DNA of 64,000 nucleotides from RGIG529 sp050950425 (GCA_050950425.1 JBMNHO010000002.1:558001-622000); one strand, 5' to 3'. Positions 55,318 through 64,000 are shown, counted from the first letter of the stretch. The notes: a model not told the origin generated them from the letters alone. Numbers and translations are program-made.

Positions 55318-56214
55318 TCACTCCTCCTTTTTTTGCCGCCGTGGCTTCCACTCAGACAACACCAGCCCTCCCAGAGCCAAAAGGGTACCGCCTACCGTGG
55401 CCAAAGCCACAGGCTCTCCTAAAATCAACACGGCGGTGACCACTGTCACCACCGGAACCAAATAGATGTAAACACTGACACGCACCGCGCCCAGCACCCC
55501 CACAGCCCAGTTCCATGTGATAAAGCAAACGGCAGAGGCGAGGATCCCCAAAAAAAGATAATTCACTATGATCCCCCCGTTTTGAAACCGTTCCAAGCCC
55601 CAGCGAAAGTCCATAAACGGCGTACACGGAATCATCAGTAAAATACCGTAAAAAAAGATGCGCCGAGTGGTTAAAACGGTGTGGTGCCCCAAGCTGCTGA
55701 TTTTCCGGCACAGCACGGAATATATCCCCCAGGCCACCGCCGCCAAAACACAGAGCAGATCCCCCACAGGGTTCAGGGAAACAGCGCTGCCGGAGAAGCT
55801 GATCCATATAATCCCCAAAAAGGCCAGCAAAAAACCCAGTAAAAAGGTGAGGCGAAACCGCTCTTCCCGCCAGATCAGCCGAGATAAAAGCGCCGTGAAC
55901 AGCGGCGCCACGGAAACAATCACACTCACATTGGCCGCCAGGGTATACGTGAGCGCTATGTTCTCCAGCAAATAATAAAGCGTCAGGCCGGACGCGCCGG
56001 CACAGGCATAAAGCAGCTCTTCTTTCAGGCTGCGAAACGGCAAAAGCCGGGGCCTTAGCAAAAAAATCACCACATAGCCGATCAAAAACCGGTACACCAA
56101 AATCTCCACCGGCGAAAAATCCTCCAGCAGCACCTTGGTTGCGATGAAAGTGGTGCCCCAAACAAAAACGGTAAACAGCGCCAACAGATGCGCGCTTGTT
56201 TGCTGTTTGATCAA
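55318..56214 (-). CDS. EamA/DMT family transporter
   Basis: 298 residues, ten helices from two EamA repeats: LLALFTVFVWGTTFIATKVLL, YRFLIGYVVIFLL, LTYTLAANVSVIVSVAPLFTALLSRLIWRE (in pieces), LLCVLAAVAWGIYSVLCRKI and VVTVVTAVLILGEPVALATVGGTLLALGGLVL. A TTG start is chosen: AGAAGGGA lies 7 bases before it, while the longer upstream frame has no site. It exports metabolites, but the substrate is unknown. It is co-transcribed with DUF5714. Confidence 0.9.
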   Translation of the reverse strand: MIKQQTSAHLLALFTVFVWGTTFIATKVLLEDFSPVEILVYRFLIGYVVIFLLRPRLLPFRSLKEELLYACAGASGLTLYYLLENIALTYTLAANVSVIVSVAPLFTALLSRLIWREERFRLTFLLGFLLAFLGIIWISFSGSAVSLNPVGDLLCVLAAVAWGIYSVLCRKISSLGHHTVLTTRRIFFYGILLMIPCTPFMDFRWGLERFQNGGIIVNYLFLGILASAVCFITWNWAVGVLGAVRVSVYIYLVPVVTVVTAVLILGEPVALATVGGTLLALGGLVLSEWKPRRQKKEE

Positions 56215-56386
56215 ACTGATCCCTTCTTTATGTTTATTTTCGTTTCTAGTTTGCCAAGAAACAGGGTATTCTACCATTCCTTTTCCCCGGCTTCCTCCCC
56301 CCGGGCCGCCGGCATGATAAAGCAACGGCGCGGCCAATGGCCGCGCCGTCCTACCGTTGATCAAACCTCAAACATCGGGCAGAGAC

Positions 56387-57001
56387 TCAGATCTGCTCCG
56401 TCTTGCTGCCCCGTCTGTCAAATACGGAAAGCGCCTTGGACACAGCGGTACCCACCACAAAGCAGACGACGGCTTCTACCAGCCCCTGCGCCCCCACAAA
56501 CGCAATGACAAAGGGGATGATGTTTAGTCCGCCCATCATGTTTTGGATGTATTCTGTCTGGCCGAAACAAAGCATCAGCGCCGCCATAAACAACACCGTG
56601 TTCAGCACTGCCCCGGACAAAGAGGCCACCCCGTAAGAAACCCATTTTGTTTTGTCTGCCTTGTGAAGCGCTTTGAAAATCACCCCGCACAAAAAGCCCA
56701 TCAACACCCGGGGCACCACGCAGACCACAAAGGTCAAAAACGGATCAATGCTCATCAGCGCGGCCCCAAAGGCGTTTTTCCCAAAGCATTGGAAAAAGCT
56801 GGTCAGCCCAAACACGGCGCCCAGCGCTGTTCCCGCCGCCGGCCCCAACACAATGGCTCCCACCACAACGGGGATCTGCATAATGGTCAGTGTCAACGCG
56901 GAAACAGGGAGATATCCCAGCCCCGTCACCTCCAGCAGCAATAAAATTGCCACCAAAACAGACAACCGCACAATGTACCTTACCTTGAATTTTTCCTGCA
57001 T
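56387..57001 (-). CDS. ECF transporter S component
   Basis: 204 residues, about six helices. IPVVVGAIVLGPAAGTALGAVFGLTSFFQCF and FVVCVVPRVLMGFLCGVIFKAL are typical of ECF S components (PF12822; pantothenate/PanT- or folate-like). LNIIPFVIAFVGAQGLVEAVVCFVVG ends it. AGGAGG lies 9 bases before ATG. The ATPase and T subunits are elsewhere, so it uses a shared ECF module. The ~170-nt leader is rich in hairpins and could sense the vitamin. Confidence 0.88.
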   Translation of the reverse strand: MQEKFKVRYIVRLSVLVAILLLLEVTGLGYLPVSALTLTIMQIPVVVGAIVLGPAAGTALGAVFGLTSFFQCFGKNAFGAALMSIDPFLTFVVCVVPRVLMGFLCGVIFKALHKADKTKWVSYGVASLSGAVLNTVLFMAALMLCFGQTEYIQNMMGGLNIIPFVIAFVGAQGLVEAVVCFVVGTAVSKALSVFDRRGSKTEQI

Positions 57002-57177
57002 CTTTCATTCCTCCTGCTGCCGCTCAAATCGATGCGACGCATTATTGAAGGGGGAGCTTTTCCCCCGTGCCGCGGGCAAAGCAGAACGCTCGCCTCCTTT
57101 TGTGATACGCCGGCGGCTTCGCCTGGCGCTCCCGAGGCAGCACGTTTTGCAGCTCGCAGCATTTCCGTTTCATTCTA
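57002..57177 (-). promoter_or_regulatory. Structured leader of the ECF S component gene
   Basis: On the minus strand a -10-like TAGAAT (57172-57177) starts a ~165-nt leader. It includes a GC-rich hairpin near 57108-57129 (GCCAGGC/GCCGGCGG-type arms) and GGGGGA/TCCCCC at 57051-57066, then AGGAGG. It matches no riboswitch I know. Confidence 0.4.
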
Positions 57178-57264
57178 GCATAAATTGTATGCTTTGAACA
57201 GTGTCACTTTCCCTTATTTTCATCGGACACTTTTGGGCCTTTTTACCAAAGAGGGGTACGCTTC

Positions 57265-58341
57265 TTATTTTGCAACGTGTGCGGCCACCAGCCGCCCCAT
57301 CTCCTTTGTGCCGATAAACGGGCCTCCGTTTGCCATGTCCTGGGTGCGGTATCCCTGGGCTAGAACGGCGTCCACCGCCCGATCCACCGCGTCCCCCGCA
57401 TCATTTAGCCCCAAAGAATAACGCAGAAGCATAGAGACGGACAAAATCGTTGCCAGGGGGTTTGCGATGTCCTTTCCCGCCATGTCGGGTGCAGACCCGT
57501 GGCTGGGTTCGTACACCCCCGGCCCCCCGGCGCCGATGGAAGCGGACGGCAAAAGGCCCAAAGAGCCGGTGAGCATCCCCGCTTCGTCGGACAAAATATC
57601 GCCAAACATGTTTTCCGTCACCAGCACGTCAAACTGGCTCGGGGCCCGCATCAGCTGCATGGCGCAGTTGTCCACCAGCATGTCAGAATAGGAAATATCT
57701 GAATATTCCGCTGCCAGGCGGTGCATCACGCTTCTCCATAAACGAGATGTTTCCAGCACATTCGCCTTGTCCACGCTGACCAGCTTCTTCCTTCGCAGAC
57801 GAGCCAGCTCAAACGCCTTCCGGCCGATCCGCTCAATCTCCATTTCGCTGTATGCCATCAGGTCGGTGGCTTCCTCGCCCCGGTCGGCCGTCTGGTACCG
57901 CTCTCGTTTGCCAAAGTACACGCCGCCGGTCAGCTCCCGTACAATGAGAAGATCAATCCCCTGTTCCGTAATACCCGGCTTCAGGGGAGATGCGTCCCGC
58001 AGCGCCGGCCGCAGCGCGGCCGGGCGCAAATTGGCAAACAGCCCCAGCTCTTTTCGCAAGGTCAAAAGGGCCTTTTCCGGCCGCAGATCCGCGGGCACCT
58101 CGTCCCACTTGGGGCCGCCCACGGCGCCCAGCAAAACGGCGTCGGCTTTGCGGCAGATCTCCGTTGTCCCGTCCGGATAGGGCTTTCCCACCCGGTCGAT
58201 GGCAACGCCGCCCATGGACACCTCTACATAGGAAAAGCGATGCCCAAAGGCCGCGCCCACAGCGGCCAGCACCTCGCTTGCCGCCGCGATGATCTCCGGG
58301 CCGATCCCGTCTCCCGGGATTTTTGCAATGGTATAATTCAT
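57265..58341 (-). CDS. leuB: 3-isopropylmalate dehydrogenase
   Basis: 358 residues. It oxidises and decarboxylates 3-isopropylmalate with NAD in leucine synthesis. Seen: KIPGDGIGPEIIAA (~7), RELTGGVYFG, SVDKANVLETSRLWR (~190), LVDNCAMQLMRAPSQFDVLVTENMFGDILSDEAG in pieces, and SLGLLPSASIG. It overlaps leuD by 4 bp (ATGA). Confidence 0.97.
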   Translation of the reverse strand: MNYTIAKIPGDGIGPEIIAAASEVLAAVGAAFGHRFSYVEVSMGGVAIDRVGKPYPDGTTEICRKADAVLLGAVGGPKWDEVPADLRPEKALLTLRKELGLFANLRPAALRPALRDASPLKPGITEQGIDLLIVRELTGGVYFGKRERYQTADRGEEATDLMAYSEMEIERIGRKAFELARLRRKKLVSVDKANVLETSRLWRSVMHRLAAEYSDISYSDMLVDNCAMQLMRAPSQFDVLVTENMFGDILSDEAGMLTGSLGLLPSASIGAGGPGVYEPSHGSAPDMAGKDIANPLATILSVSMLLRYSLGLNDAGDAVDRAVDAVLAQGYRTQDMANGGPFIGTKEMGRLVAAHVAK

Positions 58342-58835
58342 TTCGCGATGCCCCTTATCTTCAGCGAAGGGAGTAACCCCCCGTTTTTAATCATTTCCGT
58401 GACAAACGCCGGGAAGGGCGCCGCCTGGTACGTTTTCCCGGTGGTTTCGTTTGTAATCATGCCGGAGTCAAAATCCACCCGCACCTTGTCCCCCGCTTTG
58501 ATCTCCTCTGCCGCCTCCGGCGATTCCAAAATGGGCAGGCCGATGTTGATGGAATTCCGGTAAAAAATCCTTGCAAAGCTTTTGGCGATAACACAGGAAA
58601 CGCCGCAGGCCCGAATGGAGATGGGCGCGTGTTCCCGGGAGGAGCCGCAGCCGAAGTTCTGCCCCGCCACAATGACGTCCCCTTCCTGCACCTTGTCCAC
58701 AAAGGATTTGTCAATGTCCTCCATGCAGTGTTTTGCCAGCTCAGAAGGCTCCGATGTATTCAAATACCGGGCGGGGATAATCACGTCGGTATCCACATTG
58801 TCGCCAAAGATAAACACAGTTCCCGTTTTACTCAT
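58338..58835 (-). CDS. leuD: 3-isopropylmalate dehydratase, small subunit
   Basis: 165 residues, the short archaeal/clostridial LeuD type. Seen: FGDNVDTDVIIPARYLNTS (~10), GQNFGCGSSREHAPISI (~60) and SFARIFYRNSINIGLPI. AAGGAGG lies 9 bases before ATG 58835. It works with LeuC to turn 2- into 3-isopropylmalate. It follows leuC by 14 bp. Confidence 0.97.
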   Translation of the reverse strand: MSKTGTVFIFGDNVDTDVIIPARYLNTSEPSELAKHCMEDIDKSFVDKVQEGDVIVAGQNFGCGSSREHAPISIRACGVSCVIAKSFARIFYRNSINIGLPILESPEAAEEIKAGDKVRVDFDSGMITNETTGKTYQAAPFPAFVTEMIKNGGLLPSLKIRGIAK

Positions 58836-58849
58836 AAGTTCCGTCCTCC

Positions 58850-60118
58850 TTATATACATACCAAAGTGGCGGGGTCGGTCAGCACGCCCGTTACGGCGGA
58901 GGCCGCCGCCACAGCGGGGCTTGCCAGATAAATTTCCGACTCGATATGGCCCATCCGCCCCACAAAGTTCCGGTTTGTGGTGGCAACGGCCCGCTCCCCC
59001 TCGTACAAAACGCCCATGTGCCCGCCGATGCACGGCCCGCAGGTGGGCGTGCTGACGGCCGCGCCGGCTTCGATGAAAATCTCGATCAGCCCTTCTCGCA
59101 TGGCCTGCAGGTAAATCTGCTGGGTGGCGGGAATGACGATGCAGCGCACGCCTTTTGCCACCTGTTTTCCCTTCATTAGCTTGGCCGCCAGGCGCAGGTC
59201 GCCAATGCGCCCGTTGGTGCAGGAGCCGATCACCGCCTGGTCAATCTTCAGCCCGGCCACTTCGCCCACCGTCTTGGTGTTGGAGGGCAAATGGGGCAAA
59301 GATACGGTGGGCCGAATCTGCTCCAGGTCGATGACGATGGTCTGCTCATAGTGGGCGTCTTCGTCCGCCTGGACCACGTCAAAGGGCCGGTGCACTCTGC
59401 CTTTTACATATTCCAATGTTTTTTCATCCACAGGGAAGATGCCGTTTTTCGCCCCGGCCTCAATGGCCATGTTGGCAATGGTAAACCGATCGTCCATGGA
59501 AAGATGGGCAACGCCCTCTCCTGTAAACTCCATGGACTGATACAGGGCGCCGTCCACCCCGATTTTGCCGATGATGTGCAAAATCACGTCCTTGCCGGAC
59601 ACCCAGGGAGCGGGCTTTCCCACCAGCTCAAACCGGATGGCGGAAGGCACCTTAAACCAGGCCACCCCCGCCGCCATGCCGGCGGCCATGTCCGTGCTGC
59701 CGACGCCGGTGGAAAAGGCGCCCAGCGCGCCGTATGTACAGGTGTGGGAATCCGCGCCGATGACCACGTCACCGGGCGCCACAAGCCCCCGTTCCGGCAA
59801 AAGCGCATGCTCAATTCCCATATTGCCCACGTCAAAAAAATGGGGCAGCTCCTGCTGCTGTGCAAAGGCCCTGGCCTCTGCGCATTGCTTGGCGGCTTTG
59901 ATGTCTTTGTTGGGCGTAAAGTGATCCAGGACAATGCAGATCTTGTCCTTGTCAAATACCTTGGAAAAACCGGCCCGCTCAAATTCCTTGATGGCCACCG
60001 GCGATGTAATGTCGTTACCCAGTACCAGATCCAAACGGGCTTCGATCAGATCTCCCGCCTGCACCGACGGCAGCTTGGCATGCTTTGCCAAGATTTTTTG
60101 TGTCATGGTCATTCCCAT
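58850..60118 (-). CDS. leuC: 3-isopropylmalate dehydratase, large subunit
   Basis: 422 residues, the compact LeuC/HacA type. The 4Fe-4S ligand Cys are in GSCTNGRIGDL (~300) and PTCGPCIGGHMG (~360). Also IVLDHFTPNKDIKAA (~88), VIGADSHTCTYGALGAF (~130) and RNFVGRMGH. The start at 60118 is chosen because GAGGAGG lies 8 bases upstream; three other ATGs crowd here. A promoter is at 60192-60221. No leuA or T-box leader is next to it. Confidence 0.97.
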   Translation of the reverse strand: MGMTMTQKILAKHAKLPSVQAGDLIEARLDLVLGNDITSPVAIKEFERAGFSKVFDKDKICIVLDHFTPNKDIKAAKQCAEARAFAQQQELPHFFDVGNMGIEHALLPERGLVAPGDVVIGADSHTCTYGALGAFSTGVGSTDMAAGMAAGVAWFKVPSAIRFELVGKPAPWVSGKDVILHIIGKIGVDGALYQSMEFTGEGVAHLSMDDRFTIANMAIEAGAKNGIFPVDEKTLEYVKGRVHRPFDVVQADEDAHYEQTIVIDLEQIRPTVSLPHLPSNTKTVGEVAGLKIDQAVIGSCTNGRIGDLRLAAKLMKGKQVAKGVRCIVIPATQQIYLQAMREGLIEIFIEAGAAVSTPTCGPCIGGHMGVLYEGERAVATTNRNFVGRMGHIESEIYLASPAVAAASAVTGVLTDPATLVCI

Positions 60119-60191
60119 CGTCATTTCCTCCTCTGCGGCAAAACGGGAGGGGGATACCTCTCTGTTTTCCGTCCTTCTTTTCGTGTCTTTC

Positions 60192-60221
60192 AATATATCA
60201 TACCACGTCATTCCCGGTCAA
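60192..60221 (-). promoter_or_regulatory. Promoter of leuCDB
   Basis: On the minus strand TTGACC (60216-60221), an 18-base spacer and TATATT (60192-60197). The leader to leuC is only ~70 nt, too short for a T-box. Confidence 0.7.
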
Positions 60222-60341
60222 GTTGCCCGGCGAATTTGGAGATATGCCGCCGGAAAACCGCGTGTTCGCCGTTCGCCTGTTCTCATATGGCTTCGTTCTC
60301 CCGGATACATGCAAAAACCCGTTTTATTCCGGTCGGTTTCA

Positions 60342-60350
60342 TGGTATACT
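60342..60350 (+). promoter_or_regulatory. Extended -10 promoter of the symporter gene
   Basis: TGGTATACT (60342-60350), an extended -10 element, with a poor -35 (TTTATT, 60323-60328). The symporter ATG is ~105 bp downstream. Confidence 0.55.
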
Positions 60351-60458
60351 TTTGACAGAGCTTTGATATGCATAAGTACAGGCCGTTTCCAGGATGGTCC
60401 GCCGTTTGCTTTTGCTCCAACGGCAAGCGGCGTTTCAAGAAAGAGAGGAAAGCGTGGT

Positions 60459-61907
60459 ATGCATCTGTTCCTGTCAGCCGCGTCGGGGAACGCCGGCTTC
60501 GTCCCCGCCCTAGAGCGTTTCAACAACGTGATCAACGGCTTCATTTGGGGCCCTGCCATGTGTATGGTTTTTGTCCTTGTGGGCATCTGGCTCAGCATCC
60601 GGACAAAATGGTTCCAGCTGTTTCAGGCAAAGCTGTGGTGGCGCGCCACGGGCGCCTCCCTGTTCACCGACAAACGGGTGCGCAAAACAGCGGATCAAAA
60701 AGCAATCAGCCAGTTCCAGGCCCTTTCCACGGCGCTGGCCGCAACCGTCGGCACCGGCAATATCGCGGGCGTGGCCACGGCCATCGTCTCCGGCGGCCCG
60801 GGCGCTGTCTTTTGGATGTGGGTTTCGGCGTTTTTCGGCATGATCACAAAGTTTTCTGAAATTGCCTTGTCCATGAAGTACCGGTATCGAAACGAAAAAG
60901 GCGAATGGCAGGGCGGCCCCATGGTCTTTATCGAGCGGGGCATGGGAAAGCGGTTCAAGTGGCTTGCCGCTTTGTTCGCCATTTTCGCGACGCTGGCCTC
61001 CTTCGGCATCGGCTCTGCCGTGCAGGCCAATTCCGCCGCCGGCGCGCTGGAGGAAGCCTTTGGCTTTCGTCCTGTCAACGTGGGCCTTGTCATCGCCGCC
61101 GTCACCGCCGTGGTCATCATCGGCGGCATCCAGCGCATCGGCAAGGTAACGGAAATTCTTGTCCCCTTCATGGCCATTTTATACACCGTGGGCGCGGTGG
61201 CTCTCATCGCCATGAACGCCCAGCATTTGGGCCAGGCGTTCGGCGCTATCTTCGCCGGCGCATTTCGGCTCCAGGCGGTGGGCGGCGGCGTTCTGGGCTT
61301 CACCATCGCCCAGGCCATGCGCTTCGGCATTGCAAGGGGCGTGTTCACCAATGAAGCGGGCCTTGGCTCCTCCTCCATCGCCCACGCCGCCAGCGACACC
61401 AAGGAGCCTGTCAAGCAGGCCATGTGGGGCGTGTTCGAGGTCTTTGCCGACACCCTTGTCATATGTACGCTGACGGCCCTCGCCGTTCTCACCACGGGGG
61501 TTCACGAAGCCGGGCTTCTGGATGCCGCCGGCGCGCCCTTGTCCGGCGCGGCGCTCACCTCCGCCGCCTTTGCTTCGGGGTTCGGGCGCGCGGGCCCTGT
61601 GTTTTTGTCCGTTGCCATGTGCCTGTTCGCCTTTGCGACTTTGGTGGGCTGGTCGTATTATGGAGAGCGCACGTATGAATATCTGTTCGGGCCGAAAACC
61701 ACAGTGGTGTATAAAATCATGTTCCTGTGTACCATCGTCCTTGGAACCGCCACCAAGCTGGATCTGGTCTGGAACATTTCCGACACGTTAAACGGCCTGA
61801 TGGCCATTCCAAACCTGATCGGCGTCGTCTCTCTCTCCGGCACCGTGGCCGCGCTGACCAAAGACTATTTGCGGCGCTGCAGCATCACAGGCGCTGTTTT
61901 GGGATAA
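60459..61907 (+). CDS. Alanine/glycine:sodium (cation) symporter, AGCS family
   Basis: 482 residues, ~11 helices. AGCS signatures: FNNVINGFIWGPAMCMVFVLVGIWLSI at the N-terminus, SALAATVGTGNIAGVATA-type ALSTALAATVGTGNIAGVA (~90), GGPMVFIERGMGK, FTNEAGLGSSSIAHAAS (~295) and GWSYYGERTYEYLFG (~395). GAGAGGAAA precedes ATG 60459; a long upstream open frame is not coding. It imports small amino acids with Na+ or H+. Glycerate kinase follows after a hairpin. Confidence 0.95.
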   Translation: MHLFLSAASGNAGFVPALERFNNVINGFIWGPAMCMVFVLVGIWLSIRTKWFQLFQAKLWWRATGASLFTDKRVRKTADQKAISQFQALSTALAATVGTGNIAGVATAIVSGGPGAVFWMWVSAFFGMITKFSEIALSMKYRYRNEKGEWQGGPMVFIERGMGKRFKWLAALFAIFATLASFGIGSAVQANSAAGALEEAFGFRPVNVGLVIAAVTAVVIIGGIQRIGKVTEILVPFMAILYTVGAVALIAMNAQHLGQAFGAIFAGAFRLQAVGGGVLGFTIAQAMRFGIARGVFTNEAGLGSSSIAHAASDTKEPVKQAMWGVFEVFADTLVICTLTALAVLTTGVHEAGLLDAAGAPLSGAALTSAAFASGFGRAGPVFLSVAMCLFAFATLVGWSYYGERTYEYLFGPKTTVVYKIMFLCTIVLGTATKLDLVWNISDTLNGLMAIPNLIGVVSLSGTVAALTKDYLRRCSITGAVLG

Positions 61908-61916
61908 TCTGTTTGA

Positions 61917-61948
61917 AAGGCCGGCGGCGCTTTCCGCCGCCCGGCCTT
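61917..61948 (+). terminator. Hairpin between symporter and glycerate kinase genes
   Basis: AAGGCCGGCGGCG/CGCCGCCCGGCCTT with a short loop, no T-run. It may be a partial terminator or RNA stabiliser. Confidence 0.6.
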
Positions 61949-61970
61949 CTCAGGAAAGGAGCGGCAGAAC

Positions 61971-63143
61971 ATGCGAAACGTCATCATCGCCCCGGACTCT
62001 TTTAAGGGCGCCCTTTCCGCCCAGTCATTTTGTCGGATTGTCGCGGAAGAGGTGGAAAAAATCTTCCCCCGCTGCAAGGTTCGCTCCCTTCCCATCGCCG
62101 ATGGAGGGGAAGGAACGGTAGACAGCCTTCTGCTGGCATCCGGCGGCCGGCGGGTCTCTCTCCCTGTCCACGGCCCCTTTTTTCAAGAAGTCCCCGGGTT
62201 TTATGGCCTGCTTCCGGACGGGGAAACGGCCATCCTCGAAATGGCCGCCGCCGCGGGGCTTCCCTTGGCTCTTCACAATCCAAACCCATGCAAAACCACC
62301 ACATACGGCGTCGGCCAGCTTCTGCGGCATGCCGTTTTCAAAAGCGGGGCGCGCAAGCTCCTCTTGGGCCTTGGGGGAAGCGCCACAAACGACGGCGGAT
62401 GCGGCATGGCCGCGGCCCTGGGGGTTGTCTTTCGGAACCGGGATGGGGTCTCCTTTGTCCCCACCGGGGAAACACTGAAGGACATTTGCACGATCGACCC
62501 CTCGCCCGCCCGGGCGCTGCTTGCCGGAATATCCATCCAGGCGCTTTGCGACGTGGACAACCCCTTGTTCGGCCCCAACGGCGCAGCTTTTGTCTTTGCG
62601 CCCCAAAAGGGGGCAACCGAAGAGATGGTGCGGCAGCTGGACGACGGCCTGCGGCATTACGGCGCTCTGTTGGAGCGGCTGCCCGGCGGCGCCGGCGTCT
62701 GCTCTCTGCCCGGCGGGGGAGCCGCCGGAGGGCTGGGCGCGGGGCTTTCGGCCCTTTTGGGCGCTTCCCTCTCCCCGGGGGCCGACCTGCTGCTGGACGC
62801 CGCCGGGTTTGACCGGATGCTGCCTTCCTGCGACCTTGTCATCACCGGGGAAGGCCAGCTGGACAGCCAGAGCCTTCGGGGCAAGGCCGTTTTGTCTGTC
62901 TGTCGCCGGGCCAAGGCAAAAGGTGTTCCGGTGGCGGCGTTTGCGGGCGCCGTCTCCGGCGAGGAGCAAGGCGCATACGACCAGGGGCTGACCGCCGTTT
63001 TCCCCATCAACCGCCAGCTGCTTTCCTTGGAAGAGGCTCTGACAAAAACAGGGGAAAATCTAAGGGCGGCCGCCCGGAACCTGATGCGGCTGATCAAAGC
63101 GGCGGAACAAATGGCGCCCCGTAGCGACAGCCTCTCTGAATAG
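61971..63143 (+). CDS. Glycerate kinase (GarK/GlxK type)
   Basis: 390 residues, glycerate 2-kinase family. Seen: APDSFKGALSAQSFCRIVAEEVE (~4), PIADGGEGTVDSLL (~40), MAAAAGLPL, LGLGGSATNDGGCGMAAALGV (~125), ALCDVDNPLFGPNGAAFVFAPQKGA in pieces, and LVITGEGQLDSQSLRGKA (~285). AAAGGAG lies 9 bases before ATG 61971. It phosphorylates glycerate for entry into glycolysis. Confidence 0.94.
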   Translation: MRNVIIAPDSFKGALSAQSFCRIVAEEVEKIFPRCKVRSLPIADGGEGTVDSLLLASGGRRVSLPVHGPFFQEVPGFYGLLPDGETAILEMAAAAGLPLALHNPNPCKTTTYGVGQLLRHAVFKSGARKLLLGLGGSATNDGGCGMAAALGVVFRNRDGVSFVPTGETLKDICTIDPSPARALLAGISIQALCDVDNPLFGPNGAAFVFAPQKGATEEMVRQLDDGLRHYGALLERLPGGAGVCSLPGGGAAGGLGAGLSALLGASLSPGADLLLDAAGFDRMLPSCDLVITGEGQLDSQSLRGKAVLSVCRRAKAKGVPVAAFAGAVSGEEQGAYDQGLTAVFPINRQLLSLEEALTKTGENLRAAARNLMRLIKAAEQMAPRSDSLSE

Positions 63144-63195
63144 CAAATGCCCCCCCGGGGCGGCAAATTTCCGAAATAGAAACTGAATGGCAAAT

Positions 63196-63224
63196 AAAAA
63201 AGGCCCCCGCAGGGGGCCTTTTTT
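63196..63224. terminator. Bidirectional terminator
   Basis: AAAAAAGGCCCCC/GGGGGCCTTTTTT (the first G-C pair loose) with a 3-nt loop, between converging genes. Confidence 0.93.
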
Positions 63225-63245
63225 CAGCTTCTCGCAAGGAGCGGC

Positions 63246-64000
63246 CTATGCATCGTTTTCCATGATATGGTTTCCCGCAATGTACCCAAACGTAAGCCCG
63301 GGGCCGATGGTGCTGCCGCCGCCCCAATAGGCGTTTGCGGTGGGGCTTGCAATGCAGTTTCCCGCTCCGTACAAGCCGGGGATGGGCTGGTCGTTCCAGT
63401 CCAAAACTTGGGCGTTGTGATTGATCACAGGACCGCCGTTTGTGTCCAGCGTGCCTGCCGCCAAAACAATGGCATAGTAGGGCCCTTCCTCCGCCAAAGG
63501 ATACATGGTGCTGTTTTTCGACCCCTGAGGCGGCCACTGAACGCCCGGCACCGTCGGCGGGAAGGTTGTCCATTCCTTGTCGTAGTCTGTCTCTCCTCGG
63601 TGAAAGTCCTCGTCCTCTCCGCTTTCGGCAAAACGGTTAAATCTCGCAACCGTCTCCTTCAGATTTGGCAAAAACCCAGCATCGAGAGAAAATCCGCCTG
63701 TGTGGGGCGCCAAATCCGCCAGTTTTTGGGACAGCAGCTGCGAAAGCTCGTCCAGGCTGTCTGCTTTGATCAGATACGGCATCTCATTGCCCAAAACAGG
63801 GAACGGGGGAAACCCCTGCCACAATGTGGCGGCACGCTGGTCGAACAGCATAAACGTCAGCATGTTGGTCCACTCCGTCCGCACAGGGTCCCATACAAAA
63901 TGGAGCATGGTGCGGTCGGTGTAGTTGCGCTTTTCGTTCACAATGCGCTTGCCGTATCGATTCACCAGCATCATGCTGTCCCCAATCAGGTAAAATACGT
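63246..64000 (-). CDS. FAD-dependent oxidoreductase, fumarate-reductase flavoprotein type (5' end outside window)
   Basis: The frame is open to the window edge, so ~250 C-terminal residues are visible. GTLDTNGGPVINHNAQVLDWNDQPIPGLYGAGNCIASP (in pieces) and YWGGGSTIGPGLTFGYIAGNH are the C-terminal FAD-binding parts of the FAD_binding_2 family (fumarate reductase flavoprotein, 3-ketosteroid dehydrogenase and relatives). RYGKRIVNE is the usual active-site-arginine neighbourhood. The N-terminal Rossmann motif lies outside, so the substrate cannot be judged. Confidence 0.88.
   Translation of the reverse strand, partial: VFYLIGDSMMLVNRYGKRIVNEKRNYTDRTMLHFVWDPVRTEWTNMLTFMLFDQRAATLWQGFPPFPVLGNEMPYLIKADSLDELSQLLSQKLADLAPHTGGFSLDAGFLPNLKETVARFNRFAESGEDEDFHRGETDYDKEWTTFPPTVPGVQWPPQGSKNSTMYPLAEEGPYYAIVLAAGTLDTNGGPVINHNAQVLDWNDQPIPGLYGAGNCIASPTANAYWGGGSTIGPGLTFGYIAGNHIMENDA

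Noticed and set aside
60119..60221. T-box leader for leuCDB
   Set aside because: The leader is only ~70 nt, with no specifier loop or GGTGG-type antiterminator sequence.
59934..60458. N-terminal extension of the symporter by 175 codons
   Set aside because: The extension is antisense to leuC, and the family N-terminus and ribosome site fit the ATG at 60459.

Overview
The window looks like part of the chromosome of an anaerobic, spore-former-related member of the Bacillota, class Clostridia. The signs are a DUF512-der-plsY-gpsA cluster, a BofC-like protein, rubrerythrin, a class B sortase with an SPQTG-type surface protein, clostridial ETF/acyl-CoA dehydrogenase modules, GGAGG ribosome sites and sigma-A promoters, with moderately GC-rich coding DNA. 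No ribosomal RNA, CRISPR array or clear insertion sequence was seen.

Layout. 1-6.7 kb: 3' end of rny, a macrodomain protein, a PBP1A-CAP protein operon, a BofC-like protein and a DUF1292 protein. 6.7-12.6 kb: a structured RNA (candidate 6S), then an acyl-CoA dehydrogenase-etfB-etfA operon facing a propionate CoA-transferase gene whose ~310-nt leader carries an intrinsic terminator. 12.7-20 kb: bPH2 protein-birA, then fba, gpsA, plsY, der and a DUF512 radical-SAM-like protein. 20-24.5 kb: azlCD and a second acyl-CoA dehydrogenase/ETF module with the opposite gene order. 24.5-30.5 kb: sparse; a FUSC-like membrane protein, an aldehyde dehydrogenase, a flavodoxin-fold protein and a TraB/GumN lipoprotein. 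30.5-33.4 kb: a LexA/CI-type repressor with matching operators, a twin zinc-finger protein, a wHTH protein and an E2-like acyltransferase. 33.4-40 kb: class B sortase, a very large Cna-B surface protein with several repeat-associated frameshifts, and a zinc-ribbon membrane protein. 40-46 kb: TetR regulator, orphan fumarase/tartrate dehydratase beta subunit coupled to a DivIVA-like protein, tRNA-Arg(CCG), amidase, FAD protein and rubrerythrin. 46-57 kb: lipoproteins, a five-gene minus operon (hydrolase, DUF2238, acyltransferase, exonuclease III, glycosyltransferase), a repeat-bearing CAP protein, DUF3592, DUF5714, an EamA transporter and an ECF S component. 57-64 kb: leuC-leuD-leuB, an alanine/sodium symporter, glycerate kinase and a partial flavoprotein.

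How it fits together. Two ETF-linked acyl-CoA dehydrogenase systems plus Pct suggest short-chain acyl-CoA reduction (propionate or butyrate type); the first module resembles the acryloyl-CoA reductase of Anaerotignum propionicum, but lactoyl-CoA dehydratase is not in the window. The envelope theme (PBP, two CAP proteins, sortase B, adhesin, amidase, lipoproteins) runs through the whole region. The most notable locus is the sortase B/giant surface protein pair: the sorting signal is out of frame because two 5-bp units interrupt a 6-bp repeat array, and a poly-A tract next to the likely start codon also looks one base off. This suggests phase variation or assembly error.
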